Of a stretch of DNA of 64,000 nt, positions 34,101-49,100 are shown in pieces. Under the pieces are notes generated by a model. The model saw nothing but the letters and a program-made list of their open reading frames with translations, did not search any database and had not been told where the DNA came from. A program made the translations under genes and the position numbers. The DNA comes from Carposina sasakii (Eukaryota; Arthropoda; Insecta; Lepidoptera; Carposinidae). Position 1 is the first letter of the stretch. Every line of letters starts with the position of its first letter. The stretch lies in NCBI GenBank assembly GCA_014607495.2, contig CP053150.1, positions 11,738,495-11,802,494 on the forward strand. The letters run 5' to 3'.

Positions 34101-37100
34101 AAATGTTAAAAGGATACTGGAAGAGTTCCTAAATCTACCAGAAGTACTGGTCCGCACAGGGAATCAACGCCGGACCAAAATAAGCTTACCCTGCACTGAA
34201 AAATGCTGAACATAATTTAAATTGCTGCTGAAATTAAATTAATACGTTTAAGGGTCGGTTCATATCTGACGGATGATGCGTCGAGCGTATCAGTTAACAA
34301 TAGACGCTGTACGCTCGACGCACTAACGTATCATCGGTTGAGTGTGAACGGTCGAGTGTTTTTCTATACATTTTGTCTAGTTCTGGCGTTACGCGACCGA
34401 TAATACGGGACGCATGTTCCGTCAGATATGAACCGACCCTAAGTCATATTGTTGTAAACTGCGCGAAAGCTGGTAGATCAGTCTAAGGTCTCTTTATGAA
34501 ACGCTTATAGGTAACATACTAGCTGTACTATTAGCTGTTTGTGATTCTTGTAAATATGGCCTAATATACTAGTTAAATATCTAACGGACCTCTTTCAAAT
34601 GATGCTATATTACGCAATAAATAATAATATATTTTACACGTGAAGTTTCCTAGTAAATTAAATCCATTCCACAAATCCGTATGATTTGCAACGGAGACTT
34701 TAAATGGTTTCTTATCCCGCTCATTTGTCACTCAGTTCAATGTACCTTATGCTATTGAATATATACAATGTTGCTCGGATATAGAACCCTTATTTGTATA
34801 ACTATCCCAGCTAATAGTATTCAGCCTTAAGCCCACATGGAGTTCGCCAGGATCCTGTTCGCATGTAACTTATCCGGTGCGATAAGCTGCGAGGCTGCAT
34901 TCCTCGCCCTGGGTTCATAAAACTCCGATAGATTAAAAACGTTTACGATCGACTTCATTGATTGGAAGCAAATAGCTTTTCTAACTTCATCAAAACATAA
35001 TAAAACAATAACCATGGATAACTTATTTGTGCACGTCTATATCGGATGGGCTCATTTCATATCTACAATGGTTGTGTTGAGTACTTTCTTACTTCAAGTT
35101 AATATTTATATTGTTTTTAGTATATTAAACGTACTAATTAGTACTATATATTTTTTATTGCATTTGACTATGTGATTTGAGAGAACTTTGCAAATAAAAA
35201 ACACATTTATGTGTCGTCTTAAATTGTTTTTTGCAATTTCTTCTGGAAGGTGCTATTAATCATAAAATTTTTATTAAGCTATTAAGTTGCCGTAATTATA
35301 CGTATAATGTGAAGTTACGCATGTATACTTTAAAATTAGTAATAATTTTTAGCTAGTATCCAAGCAAATAAGAACATAGTAATCATGTATGTGGTGACTA
35401 TGGGCAAATACCCCCATGGCAGTCTTGTGCCGTGCCCTGGGGGAGGCCTACGTCCAGCAGTGGACTGCAATAGGCTGATGATGATGAATCATGAACTAGA
35501 AATTTATTATTTATGTGTTGGTCTAGTTTAAAATATAGACCTGCTTTAATAATGCTTAGCTTTTGAATTTGGAAAACCTAGCAGGGAAATTACAATCTTG
35601 ATACATTCCAGTATTTTAGATTTCTAGTTTAAGACGACTGCAGATACCAATTTTAATTTTAATTTAATGCAAATACGGATTCCCTATTACAGATAACCGG
35701 ATGGAGTGTGTTCAATTTTTCTATAATCTGGCCATTATGATCCTCCCCCTGATTACGTAAAAGCAATAGTAAAGTCGAAGCAAAGCGATAGCGAAAATTG
35801 TACAATATTCGCCTTGAAATGTCAAAGTTCCTTTGAAATTCATTTTACGTAATACGAATTTGACAAGCAATCAGCGATTTTTTTACAATTTTCGCTATCG
35901 CTTTGATTTTGCTAGTTAGGTAATAAGGGGGCCGATTAGTGTTTGATGGATAAAATTATGGCTTATGAGATTAGGGTCTTTCTAGACACGCTACCAATTC
36001 TCCGGTTTTATTATAGAGCGCATTGTAACAATTATCTAGCCTTGCTCTAACTATGGGATCTGTGCAAATAAGAATCAACCTCCAATTTTTTACAATCGTC
36101 AACAATAGAGTTTAAAAAATACTCGTTAACCCAAACATAAATCATCAATAACAATTGCGGCTGTCTATAGTGCAATAAGACATTGATGCAATAAAAACCG
36201 TGGATGTCCATCATGCATTGCTGTCACAGCGGTACCGTTAGCGCCTTTTTGCGGCGAAGAGACCGTAACGGCGAATAGGCAGTTTGTAAATTATCCACGG
36301 CCACGGAGCCGGGTGCAGGCGACGCATGGCACTTCGGCACGGAATGTGTTACAGGTGCTGTATGAGGTGTGTAACTAATCTACCTCGACTACTGCGCTCA
36401 ATTTATTCCTATTCCTGTTTAGTTTTCACATACTACTAGCCGGGTAGCAGCCAGAGTTTTTTGACATCGAGTAGGTTTGGAAATAAAATTTCAGGAACAG
36501 TAATTATTAAGATATGTTTTGTTGCATATACAATATGACTAATTGAATCATGTCAGTTATAGTTATTCTTAAACAAATTGGCAATTTTTTTGTAGATTGT
36601 AAATGAATGGACTCTACAAGCATATTCTCGCACAAGGTAATTTAATTGAATCTGCAACGCAATCTAAATTATTTTTATACTAAGAATTGCTTGCATTGCT
36701 TATTTACGCATAAAATTGCAGTTGCTTGGTTTACACCAAGCCTACGCCTGTCCCAGTCCTAATGCCTTAGGGACCATTAGACAAACATATATCCGAATTC
36801 TTGAATACGTAAAAGGTGCCTTGATAGAGTACTAATGTTGGGATTAAAAGTGAAAGATTTACAAGCAGCGGTCATTAAAATACAAAAAGAGATACATAAA
36901 ATATTAATCCACAGCCTCTTCAAGCTAACACCATAACTTACGAAATGATATGAAACGTTGACACCAATGGGGTCTGAGTGTCGTTAACAATGGGAACTGT
37001 AAATAGGTCGTGACAGCGACGCTCTAAGGACATCGTGACCGAACAAGGAGGCAGTGACCCCCGCGGGTCTCCGAGCGTGAACCACGTGCTTAGATCTAGA

Positions 37101-40100
37101 TCAAAGCTGTGGGAACTAACTGGGATCTGAATGGTAATTTTACTAAATTTACTTGTTCCACAAGACGATTTGCATAACGGGATCGGAATGGCCGTAATTA
37201 ATTAGTTTCCTGTTACAATTCCAATTTACATCAAATTAGTAACGATTTGAAAAAGTTTTAAATTAGTCTAGCAGTTACTAATGAACTTGTATAAGAACTT
37301 TAGTCAATGAATATTGGCGATGCCAACGTCATAAGCTTCAACACTATATTAGGTGAATGTTGACTAGGAAGCTTTAGTTTTTGTAGGCTTTGTTAAGATG
37401 ACGTTAATGATCACTCTAACATGAAAACGGCACCAATCACTGTTAAATTTATTTATTGATATAGGGATATTAATTGTTAATAAAAATTTTATTACACCTA
37501 TTAAAGCAACCATACATTGATCAATCAAAATTATTTGCACACGGTGGCATTCGAATATGACTGAACCGATATTGTTCTCGGGAACTACAGAAAGTCTAAC
37601 GGTAATGCAAATTCATTACACTTCCTGGTCACAAGTTGGTCGATGCTTCGAGCTGAGCCTTGACCACTCACGCCTGTTAACCAGCTGACTAAGAACTGGC
37701 CCTTAGCTTTGTAAGGACGTAAACAAGACTAGAAATACAAGAGATAAAGCTTCGCAGTCACGTCGTTACTGTAGCCACGTCTCGCGTCGTGCAACAACGT
37801 GTTGCGATAGTGAATAATGTACGGGTGTTAAAAGTACGGGTTGGATGTCAGAGTCTGTAGGAAAACTTAAGCAGATGCTTTAAATAATATTTGCCTATTA
37901 TACCAGTACTCTGATTTAATAGCGTCGGATGATAGTCTAGCATTAGAGCATATAAATAGGTTTAAAATAAATAGGTTTATCTCACCTGCAATATTGGTAA
38001 GCTAGGAAATAGTTGAGCTCCGGGCTGTAAGGGTTCATCCGGGATATGAAGTACTGCACGCCATCTAACTGGATGGTCGTTATCCTCTGGGCTGGAACAA
38101 TAAATGGAAGTATATTTAAATATCCTCGTTATATGCGCAGTCTAACAATTCACGTCTCGCAGCATCCCATCGTTTAATCTCACGAGCGTTCCTCGATAAG
38201 ATTGAGGATTCTTATGATTCTGCGAATCGTCTGTCATAAATCAAAATGTGGAATCTTGGAGGATAAAATTATGCCAGTAATAATCAATTCCGTTCAAAGC
38301 GGAGGATACAAAGGACTAATAACATGTTACACCTAATCTGAGTCAGGCTCGCCAACTCTTGTAATTGGCTTTGGTTTCGTGCTCAATGATTGACGTGGGC
38401 AGATTTTAGCAAAAACATTCGTTAAACGATTATTTTGGCACGGAAAAATAAAAATTGATTTTGACAGTTACAACAACCGCTTCACAAGTTTTTACATTTC
38501 TTTCACACGAATCTTACGAGTTTAACATGTTTTTTTACCAGTTTCATAACATCAACTTTAAATAAAAAAATCTTAGCCGCATTACATATATCATATATTA
38601 ATTTTAAATCTATCAAATGAGTTTCACAGAGGGGCATTGTGACAATGAATGAAGTAATCTAATGAATATGACCCCGAGACGAGGTGTTCTACGACATTCA
38701 TCTTCATGAAGAGACGCCTCCACTTAAAACACCGATTTGAACATTATAAGAGACTATATCAGCTTCATCATTCATCAAATAATTCTACTTGAGCCAGTGA
38801 GAGTGTTTTAATTAATTTAGTGCTTTAGGGTGGTACAATGTCCCCTGTATTTCAATTAATTTTTTAGTATTCTAAACTCCTCCTCACTCATATTTAATAA
38901 TTCTACTTCACCATTCTTGTCTTTTGTATAAAATTCAAAATTGTGTTTATTCTGAATTAAATTATTTGCCTTAAAGCTATTTTTCAAATAGACAACAAAA
39001 TATCCAAACTATAAGTTAATTGACACATTTAATAATAACAGCTCCGCTTATTAATAGATATAATATAATATTTGAGAAAAGGTTATCTAATCGAACAATC
39101 ATTTAGATCGAGGTCAAATATAGGCTCTTTACAAAATAAAATAAAATCATGGGCACAATAAATTTTACAAGTCACTGTATTGTCGCCGACTATAGTAAAC
39201 TTGAACTTTGTATAAACTATCAGAGTTCAGTGCACTTGGATGATGGATTAGAAACGCATTGTCATTGCCACAGGGCCGTTGACGCGAATCTTGCAATCCC
39301 ATCTAAGTACACTCCATCTCCAAGACAATAATAAGAGGCCTAAACTGTAGACCAAGCGAATGGCCCTTTCTTTTAAATGATAGACGGACAATAAAACTTG
39401 AACTGTACTTACTCAACTTCATACTAAATAATGTCTACCTAATTGGTAAAACTATAATTTACTTGTTCCTTTATTTTAATTTATATAACTATTACACTTC
39501 TTAGGTGTACCTTTTCCTCAATAACCATTCATGTTATAGAGGAAGAGATAGACCTAAGAAGTGTTGGATGGACATGAGAGAGGATATGCGTGTACCGGGA
39601 GGCAATAATGAGATAACGTATATTAGGGATCAATGGAAGAAGAGTAGGTACATATTGCGCCGACCCAAATAATAAATGATGGCAGGAAGAAGGATTACCT
39701 ATACGGTGCCAACACCATAGGCACCTACTGATATTAATTTAACTAGATATTGTTTTTGTAAATTTAATATGTAATAACAATTTATTTATTTGCCTTCCTT
39801 AAGTTTTCCATTGACAGACATATAATTGCACGGTATGCATTTTAGTTCGCAGCGTACCTACTCGTACATCTGGGCTGTTAGAGACCCTCAGTCTGCAATC
39901 GGCATCCATGCATAATGTACCTTCATGCATAAACTATGTCGCGTATTACTAGCTCCTATGCTTTTACCTTTTATACAATCTTCCGAGTGATGCATGTGTA
40001 TTCTACAGTCAGTTTAATGGCTGTGTCCATCCATGTACTCGTATCTCAGCCATTTTGCTGTCGTTTAAGGACTCTATATGGTACATCACGTACTAATACA

Positions 40101-43100
40101 ATCTATCATGGCATTTAATAACTCAAAACTTATTGAATCGAAATATGGCGTCGTCGTCGTAGAGAAATTGTACTTTGTTAGAATACATCGATATTGAAGT
40201 AGTATTGCAATGTTTAGTTTATATGAAAAAGGAAAGACAGCATATTCGTAAGGCGGTAAAACAGAATGCTGCTGAAATTTTATGTTCTATTCAGATTAAT
40301 TGGCTCTTCAAGAGAATTATATTTTAATTTTTTGTATAAATTACATATAAGGCTATAGGTATTAATAAACGATGTACTAGAGAAACGATGGTTGTTGAAG
40401 TAACAATAAGTTTGGAGGCGGGACACGTTGCGTGAGTCATATTCGTGAGTCGCATACTGATGCGCGTGCGCACGCTCAGAGTCGGATGCAACAGAGCTGT
40501 TACAAATTGAGGTTTTTGAATTGGAAACCTTGGCAGTGAACCTTATCTTACAGACGGCTATAGTGGTTTAACCATGCCGCAGGATAAGCGTGAAATGAAC
40601 TTATTTCAAATAAACCTGAAATTTGTAAAATTAAAGACGCTATGTTAATTTATGTTCATTTTCACCGCAGTTAAGGATAATATTTGTAAATTAGCAATAC
40701 TGCATATTACCTATAGGTACCAGAATGTTAACGTAAAAATACTGAAAAGTAGATTTAAAAAACGTGTAGATCAGTAGCAGCAGGTTCCAGGCGGTCATCG
40801 ACTTGGTTTCTCATTATTGCGGTTATTTATACCTCTACGGCACATATTGACGTTTTCCACGTCGCATATCCGGTGGCTCATCCAACATCCGGTCAGTTAG
40901 TACTATAACGGACGCATGGCCAAAAACTGAATTTCACAATATTTTGCACTATGTATATTGCATATATTGATTGGAGATCGAGACTATAGATAGTTTAACA
41001 AGGAGGTTTGTAAATACAACTGTACCAAAATAACGTGAACATAAAGTTAGACATAAAATATTGAGTTTTGTAGATAAACTAGCGGACTTCCGAATAGTAA
41101 GTATTTTGAGAAATCTTTATAGGATGTCTAATTGTACGGCACACAAAGGACATACCCTCAATGTTTCAGGTTTTTCAGATCTGCGGTTTAGGCAGTGCGT
41201 TGATTTGTCAGTCATTCAGGACAAATTATTATGTATAGGTGAACTAAAAGTAGCACTCACAACAGTTGCGCTTAGTGCCAGCCTAAATATAGGACATTTT
41301 GCAAGATTACGTTACTGTTTCCTTAATTTCATTTTAGATTAATCAAAAGAGAAGTGAAGTGAAAAGAGAACCCAAGTCGCAATGGCCGCTTTCCATGAAC
41401 AAATCAGCTCTCTTTGTGGGCGTAGAAAATTTAAAAAAACCTTTACACCCATGTGAGTCATATATCCAACATTTCGTTCAAAACTTTCGCATAAATTTAA
41501 AACAAATTATTCAATTTACATATAACGTAACAATTTATATGTGGTAAAAATAGCGTTGTTAAGGATGTCGTCAATCAATCCATCTCGATCGGAAATGAAT
41601 GATCCACTCACTTGCATACCAAATGAAAATATTCATTATATTATAATTACCATACATTTATTTACGAATAATATGCTATAAGGATATTATAAGCGAAGAA
41701 AGTGTCTAAATAAAATATTGTGGACGAATTTAAACCCGTCTACTGATAAACAATGCATGCAACACAACAATGACAAAACGCTGCTCTACCCGCGGCACTA
41801 TATTTCTAATGTTCGAATCGAACCTCAATAGGTAATTGATATGATGAATATCTATGTTTTTTTCGGAGTCTTGTATGTTTCTATAGTTATCTTTGTATTT
41901 ATATACCGTTGCTTAGTACTCACGACACAAGACCTTAGGGATCTTATTGTGGGACTAGATTAATGTGTTGTAAATGTGTGCGATTATTTATAATTTTAAC
42001 GATAAGAGCTTTCGGGTCTGCGTAGTAAGTTAAGCTTTTATACCGGCGCCGCGTGTAATACTTACCTACTGATGATGATTATTCAAAAGTGCTCTTCTTT
42101 CATAATGCCTCTATATTTGCTTGTAGAGATCTCTTAACGATGTAACGTTATCGTAATATGTATTTTTCTTTAAAACGTTTTCTCAAAATTTAAACCCAGC
42201 GTGTGACGCCTACAGCAAATATTAAAAAAAAAACTTTTGTATAATTTCTCAATATTTGCTCCTAAATCTCCTAATGTTCCTACTAATACTTATCAATGTG
42301 TTTCTTGTTATAAAATATATTGAACCTACTCGTAAAATCTGAAAATAGCTCAATATATGCTAACATTATTTTTATTATTGCTATTAAAGCTATGTTTAAA
42401 GACTATAACAATCTGTAAGAGCTGCACAGTTTCAGTCACCTGTGCATGATATAACATTTCAATTAAACATAACATTTGTTTTATTAGAAAAAAAAACGGC
42501 ATTTTTTATTACACATACGGTCCAGTGATTGCAAACCTAAGAGAGTATTTTTTATTATTCCCCTTTACATATTTCATGATATTTATTGCAAGCAAGGTAC
42601 ACTCTACTGCATCATATAAATATGTATATGACTGTATAGTAAAGGTTAGTAGTAATTATATTAATTGTAATTGCCATTTCCGACTTTAGAATCCTTTGGG
42701 GTTCAAATCATCATAAGTTTGTTTGCGTTTTTTGTTACTCTTTTCTCTAATCATTTACTATAAATAACAAGTGGCATTAGCATTCACGGCGATTTTTTTA
42801 TTCACAAATTCAAAATGGTTTATGGTCGCTTCACATAAGCGGACCGGTGCCAACACTAATGTTTGCCCCAAAATTATATGCACGAATACTCATATGCTAG
42901 AATATTACTTGCCCGAATTTCATTTGCCCGAATCTGTTATTTGCCATAATATTTATGTGCCATACTCTTTGTTTGCCCGAAAATTAGATTCCATAATAAT
43001 CCAAATGCCATATATATTATGCTCTAAAGTTATTTACAAACTTGTTTTAAATACATTGGTGGGCACTGGGCAGGCAAAACATTTGTAGGCGATATTTATT

Positions 43101-46100
43101 GACAATAGTATAACTGCGTGCACAATAGTTCACTGTTTAATTTGTGTTCAAAATGAATATAAATAATGTTTGTCAATTATTTACAACAACAAAAGTTACC
43201 GTATTGGTATTGGTAGGTATTTTTTATTTCTAATACTTACCTACTTATTACTATAATAGAGCCTTTGTCCTAAAATGCCATTAGCATTCTAGCACTTCGA
43301 CTACCCGCTGCCGCGGCATGCTCGATTCGCTCGCTCGGCTTGTGAGTTGTTTGTCAAACTCTAACCTAACCTAACCTACCCAAACCAAAGCTAAACCTAT
43401 TCATCGATTAGTTTAAACCGATTTTATGCTTTTTTTCCTAGAATAAATTTCTACGGCAAATGATTTTATGGCATATGATAATTATGGCTTACAATGATTA
43501 TGACAAATGATGTTATTGAAATTGACTTTATGGAAAACAACTTTCTAGTATATTACTATTATGGCAAACAAGTGAGTATAACACTTGAAATTATGAGAAA
43601 CAATATTATGTCTGTTGACCATTATGGTAGATGAAATTATGACAATTGAAATTCTGGCAAGAGGAGGTATCCCAATCTGAACAATATCCTCCCTCATAAT
43701 GGTCCCCACATTCCCTGCAGGTAGGTAAGTTCCATGTAGAGATTACTACCTCGTAAAATGTTATTTCTTAATCCGGCCATGTAAAGCAATGTCATGTTTA
43801 TAGAAAACTATAAATAAGTAATAAACTTCTACTTTGGAGACTTGAGGAGAAGGAATAGACGAATATATCGTGGAAATGTTTTCTCTATCCTCCTATCATC
43901 CTCCTATTGATATCGATACACTATATTAATGACATGCATTTTGTATATCCTAAGTAAAATCAAAACGCTCATTATCTATCCGTCGATCTTTATATATTAT
44001 GCTACATAATTTATATTTGTATTTGAAAACATGCAATGTGCAACTTGTGAAACGATATTTAGATTTAGTTTATTCAGATTTTGAACACATAATTTAGCAG
44101 ACATAGGGGAACTAATCTGCTCTATTCTATCTAATATTTCTCATATGAAAATGAATGAATGAATGAAAATTTCCCGACCGTATTTCGGCCAAGGCGGCCA
44201 ATCTCTACGGAGATTAGTCAGGTACGCAGGAGATATTATAGTGCACAAGTGTGTGTGCAAACACAGATGCACTCTCTATTCCGTCACTTCCATAGTCCGA
44301 TGGCACGGAAAGCCGACACGACCGGAGAGAGATCAGGCGCAGGACCAACAGTTTTACGTGCTTTCCGAGGCACGAGCTAAGTGACAATTTTACAACATTA
44401 AAATCTATACATGAAATAAATTCATTGGTACAGGCCCGTGACTGGAATCTTACTTACGCCTCCCGCTTGGAATTGGAAGGTGGAATTTCTCATATATTAT
44501 GATTATGACGATAATTAGAACTTGCTATCTTGTACGTTAAATAAAAACTTACTTACTTATGAAAATGTAAAAGGTAAGTGTCTGTCGGATGCAGTGGATA
44601 GACCTAAACTGTATGCTAAATATTGGAATGCAGTTGTAGAACCTGTGCCGATGCAATGGCGCCGGTCTCGTAGCCACATGAGTTTGTGTGCAATAGCCAT
44701 TGCATAACAACCAGTTAGATACCATGACAGCGCAGACCCACCACCCGATTCACGGCCCAAGCGCAGTATTATAAACTACAGCCACATTTCACGGCCGCGC
44801 TGCAAGTTCAGCGCTTAACGTTTATCAACTACAAGCTCGATAACAATTTATACGATCAAGATTAAACCACACCAATCAGATCATTGCAGAATTTATTACA
44901 TCCAGGATAAAATCAGTAATGGCCGCACTATTTACCATTACTCAGATGACAATCGGCTTATGTCAAAGACCCACAAATCCCATTACAGTAATCTCTTAGT
45001 TCGAAGGAATTTACAGAGCAGCGCGATAAACAACAAATTATTTTAAGTTAATGAAGCGTATAAAATGTGCAATTCGATTTGATCGCCTATCAGAAGTTCT
45101 AGAATACTCGCATCCGTGGGAACATTGATTGGTTTGTTCGCGGTCGGATAACTATCGAAACGCAAAAAAGGGATCATGATAATAGCGAGCGAAGCAAACA
45201 GGAGACGATGCCAAGGACGGCGCGCGCTCCCTCCGCTCCCGCCCTCCATGGAATGCACCAACCAGACTATTTTTAGTAATCAAACCCGATGTCGGCTCCG
45301 TCCAGACCAGCAGACAAACGAATGATCGTGAATGCTATCAGTCCCATTATATATGCCACCTTCAAAAGAACTTTGATCTTTTTCTGCAAAAATACAAGCA
45401 GCCATTTGTGACTTAAATTTCCTAATGATCTGCAATGACTGACGTGACAGGATCTAGTTGTCATTTGATCAAATGTTACTGATACGCAGACATGGCATGC
45501 ATGATATAGATATAATGTAAATTTAACTTTTAATCTATGCCGGCAATACTGGAGACAAGCAAAAAATGGACAAAGGGGTTGTTTATGTCACCACTAATCA
45601 TGTGAGAAAAAATCTTACAGAATAATAAAGCCTCCTGACGGGATGTCACATAAAATTAACCTGACCATTAAAATTTTTTGGAGAGCACGTAAGTAATCTC
45701 GTATTACGTTTATCCGGAATAGAGCCTAATCCCGGGGGGCCCGTCTACTAGTAATTTGATACAATCCTCCTGTCGAGCCAACCGCATTATTTTTGAATTA
45801 TAGCGACAAAAAGGACGAAATAGAGGAACACAATAAAAACCTTTAACTCGCTTTGGGTGCCGACAGATTTCAAGATTATCGCCCCATAATGCTCACAATA
45901 TTATAGCCTTAATCAGAAATACCTTCATCATTTTTTTGTTTTGTAATAAAACTCGTGAGCACATATATGAGAACTGTGAAATGATACCACTGGAATTAAT
46001 GGTTAGTAATGGTCAAAGTATGTGAAGAGTTATATAAATAGTGAGATGGTTTATGTAACGGACTTCTGTTCATTAGAAAATGTTTATAAATAGTAAGCTA

Positions 46101-49100
46101 ACTATATAAGATATAACTTAATGACCTCACCGTTGGGCACACCTGATTTCTATTGTTTTGCAGAATCTTACCTAATATTTAATAACTAGTGACAAATCGT
46201 TAATCCATATAATAAGTATTACTCTAAATATATGGACGACTTGATGATGTATAAACATTATTGGATCTTTAACATTTATTGCTTACTTAGATCTCTTATG
46301 TCCTACCTAGGGGTATGGTATGACCGCTGTACAGTGTGACTTTATTTTGTTATTCACTAAGTCTTGTCCATTCTTATTCCCCCCTGAATGGGAACATGTA
46401 CGTCAGCCTGCGTATGTATTCTAGGCTGCAAATAGCCATGTTGCCCTGAACTAGTCGGCCGATGAACCCCGCACCTGTCGCTACTCTACGCACACCCTCG
46501 CCGTTTTTTCTTGCATCTAACTTCCGTCGAACGTTTTTATCGACCTACCGGTAACCTGTCCGGTAACCACGGATACGCCTCATTAGAGAGATCACTCCAA
46601 TGCTGATTGCCGATTGGTACCCCGAGACTCCAACATCAATGTCTTGATGAGGTAATTCACACCGTTTGCAGAAAATCGCTGCCCACCAGAGTGTCATTGA
46701 CATTGACTAATTGGCTTCTGAGAACGTACGCAATCATGCAAATGCAAAAGCGAGCACCTCAATTTAATGTGCGATTTAAAAGTTTCAGTGTAGTAATTAA
46801 TAATCGACCTATTAAGTTCGTTGTTTCTTTATGAAGGCTTTCTGACTTGCTTTCGAAGTAATATTTTTGTCTGAACAGAGTTATTTATATGGTTGATCTA
46901 TGAGTTCAACACGAAGCATTGTTCTCGGCGCCGCATACCCGGCAGGCCTTGCACTTGAGTCAACACACGCGAAACGACCGCTTTATAGCCAGCTTTCGAT
47001 GTCATAAGCTTTGTTGATATTACGCTTGGTACGGCGTTACATTACATGGAAACATTGAAATTTTATTTTGTAATACGCGTAACATTATGCGTTGTTGCCT
47101 GTAATGTTTCCATGGCAGACTTGGCCTTTACAGTTTGTTTTTAGATTTAATTTGTTTTTATTTTTTTAGGATCTTGTTATTCGAGGTGGCTACATGATGT
47201 TTTTGAGGCTCATAATAATAGTTTCTTTTCTCTTTTCATACGTCTATAGTTATTGTGTTTTCTTTACTTTTATTGAGTTTTGATGAATCATTTTTCACGT
47301 CGAATAAGTTATTATTAATAATTTTATAAGTTATTATTGACTACAATATGTATTTTAAGTTCACTTGTGAAGCTTTTTCCTATCGAATAACTTTTCCAAA
47401 AATAATTTGATTTACATTTATTAAAAAAATATATTATGTATCTACGTAAACCTGTGGTCAATGCTTATCAAATACTAGCAGCCGCCCACGACTTCGTCCG
47501 CGTGAGGGGGCGTTGTACCCGTGCGAAGCCGGGCAGGTTGTTGTATAGACTGTAGCCTTCCTTGGTAAATGGGCTATCTAACACTGAAAGAATTTTTCAA
47601 ATCAGACCAGTAGTTCCTGAGATTAGCGCGTTCAAACAAACAAACAAACTCTTCAGCTTTATAATATTATATTAAGTATAGATTTAAAAGTTTCCGCAAT
47701 ATTTATCATACAAATTAAATTCGTCTAAATTTTAAGTCTAAGTTTTTCCATGCATTTTGCAGTTAAATGTCACCTTAAATGTGTGATTTGATTATAGTTA
47801 GCCGCGGTTTTGTAAAAACACCCCATATACTTTACGTTAGGAACGAAAAGGTTGCTTATCCAAAGATGTACTCTAATAGCAGTATAGGATACCCGATTTC
47901 AGTAGGCACTGACCGTAGTAACATTAGAAATAGCAGCAATATTATTTTACTGTGCCATAAAATAGTCCTATGTTGAAACATACGAGTATTCAAATATCCC
48001 TTTATGCAATTCCTGCATCATTCCACATTTCCGCAACATGATTCCAACGAGTACGAGTGGGTCGAAAGTACTAGCGCCACAGAATTCCCAAGGAAGTAGT
48101 TATTAGTGTAATGGTCGGTATTGAGAGGTGCGCGGTGCAGTGGCGTCGTGGTGCGCTGGTAACAATGAGGGTCGAGGACCTTCGGGTCACCACCGCTGCC
48201 GGCGTTGCTTCGCGTTCTGTGTCATCTCTTTAGCTATTATGCTATCCATGTGATGGTATTTGGATTCGAAATTCATCATTCATGTTTATATGCAGAATAA
48301 AGACAAAAATTTCAAATATTTTTTTTTATTGATTTTATAATTTAGCATTTTTGTTTTATAAAATTATTCATTTTAGTTTTTTCAAAAACTCGCAGAAATC
48401 TTCTATTCTATAGGTGATATGCAAATTGCTTAGGTCGATACCTAACAAAATAAGTAGAATTGGGATTTGAATGTTATTCTATATGTATACGAGAATGTTA
48501 TTTTTGTTGGTAACCTAAACCTAAATGTAAACAATATGATCAAGCCACTTTACCTATAAATGTATTTTTAGTTATCCAGCCTTGCATTACTCGTATAAGC
48601 GTGTAACACAATAGTAGGTATACCAGTTATTTTATAAGTAGGATGGTTGGAACATCAGCCCCTGATTACCTAATCTGCAATAGCAAAGCCGAAGCAAAGC
48701 GATAGCGAAAATTGTACAATATTCGCCTTGAAATGTCAGTTCCTTTGAAATTCATTTTTCGTAATACGAATTTGACAAGCGATCAGCGATTTTTGTACAA
48801 TTTCGCTATCGCTTTGCTTTTGCTAGTTAGGTAATAAGGGGCGGTTATCACCAGTATGTATGTAGAGTCAAGGCTCGACACACCCGATGCGTGTGCGTGC
48901 ACGTAAGCGTAGATGTATACGTACCTCTGTGTTGTAATGTATGGAACTGTATAGGCACGGGCAGACCGGATGCGTATGCGTAGACGTAAGCATAGACGTC
49001 AAGCGGTGACAGTTCTATACATTAATCTCAGAGGTACGTGTACGTCTACGCTTACGTGCACGCATACGCATCCGGTGTGCTCGAGCCTTCAATCGCTCTT

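Noticed and set aside
43361..43380. CCTAA/TTAGG telomere-type repeat
   Set aside because: Only about three units, a short interstitial run expected by chance or repair; no array.
44159..44384. Two 73-codon frames, one ending in an Arg/Ala-rich stretch
   Set aside because: They cross a recurrent lepidopteran repeat; briefly considered as the missing carboxypeptidase exon but the motifs are absent.
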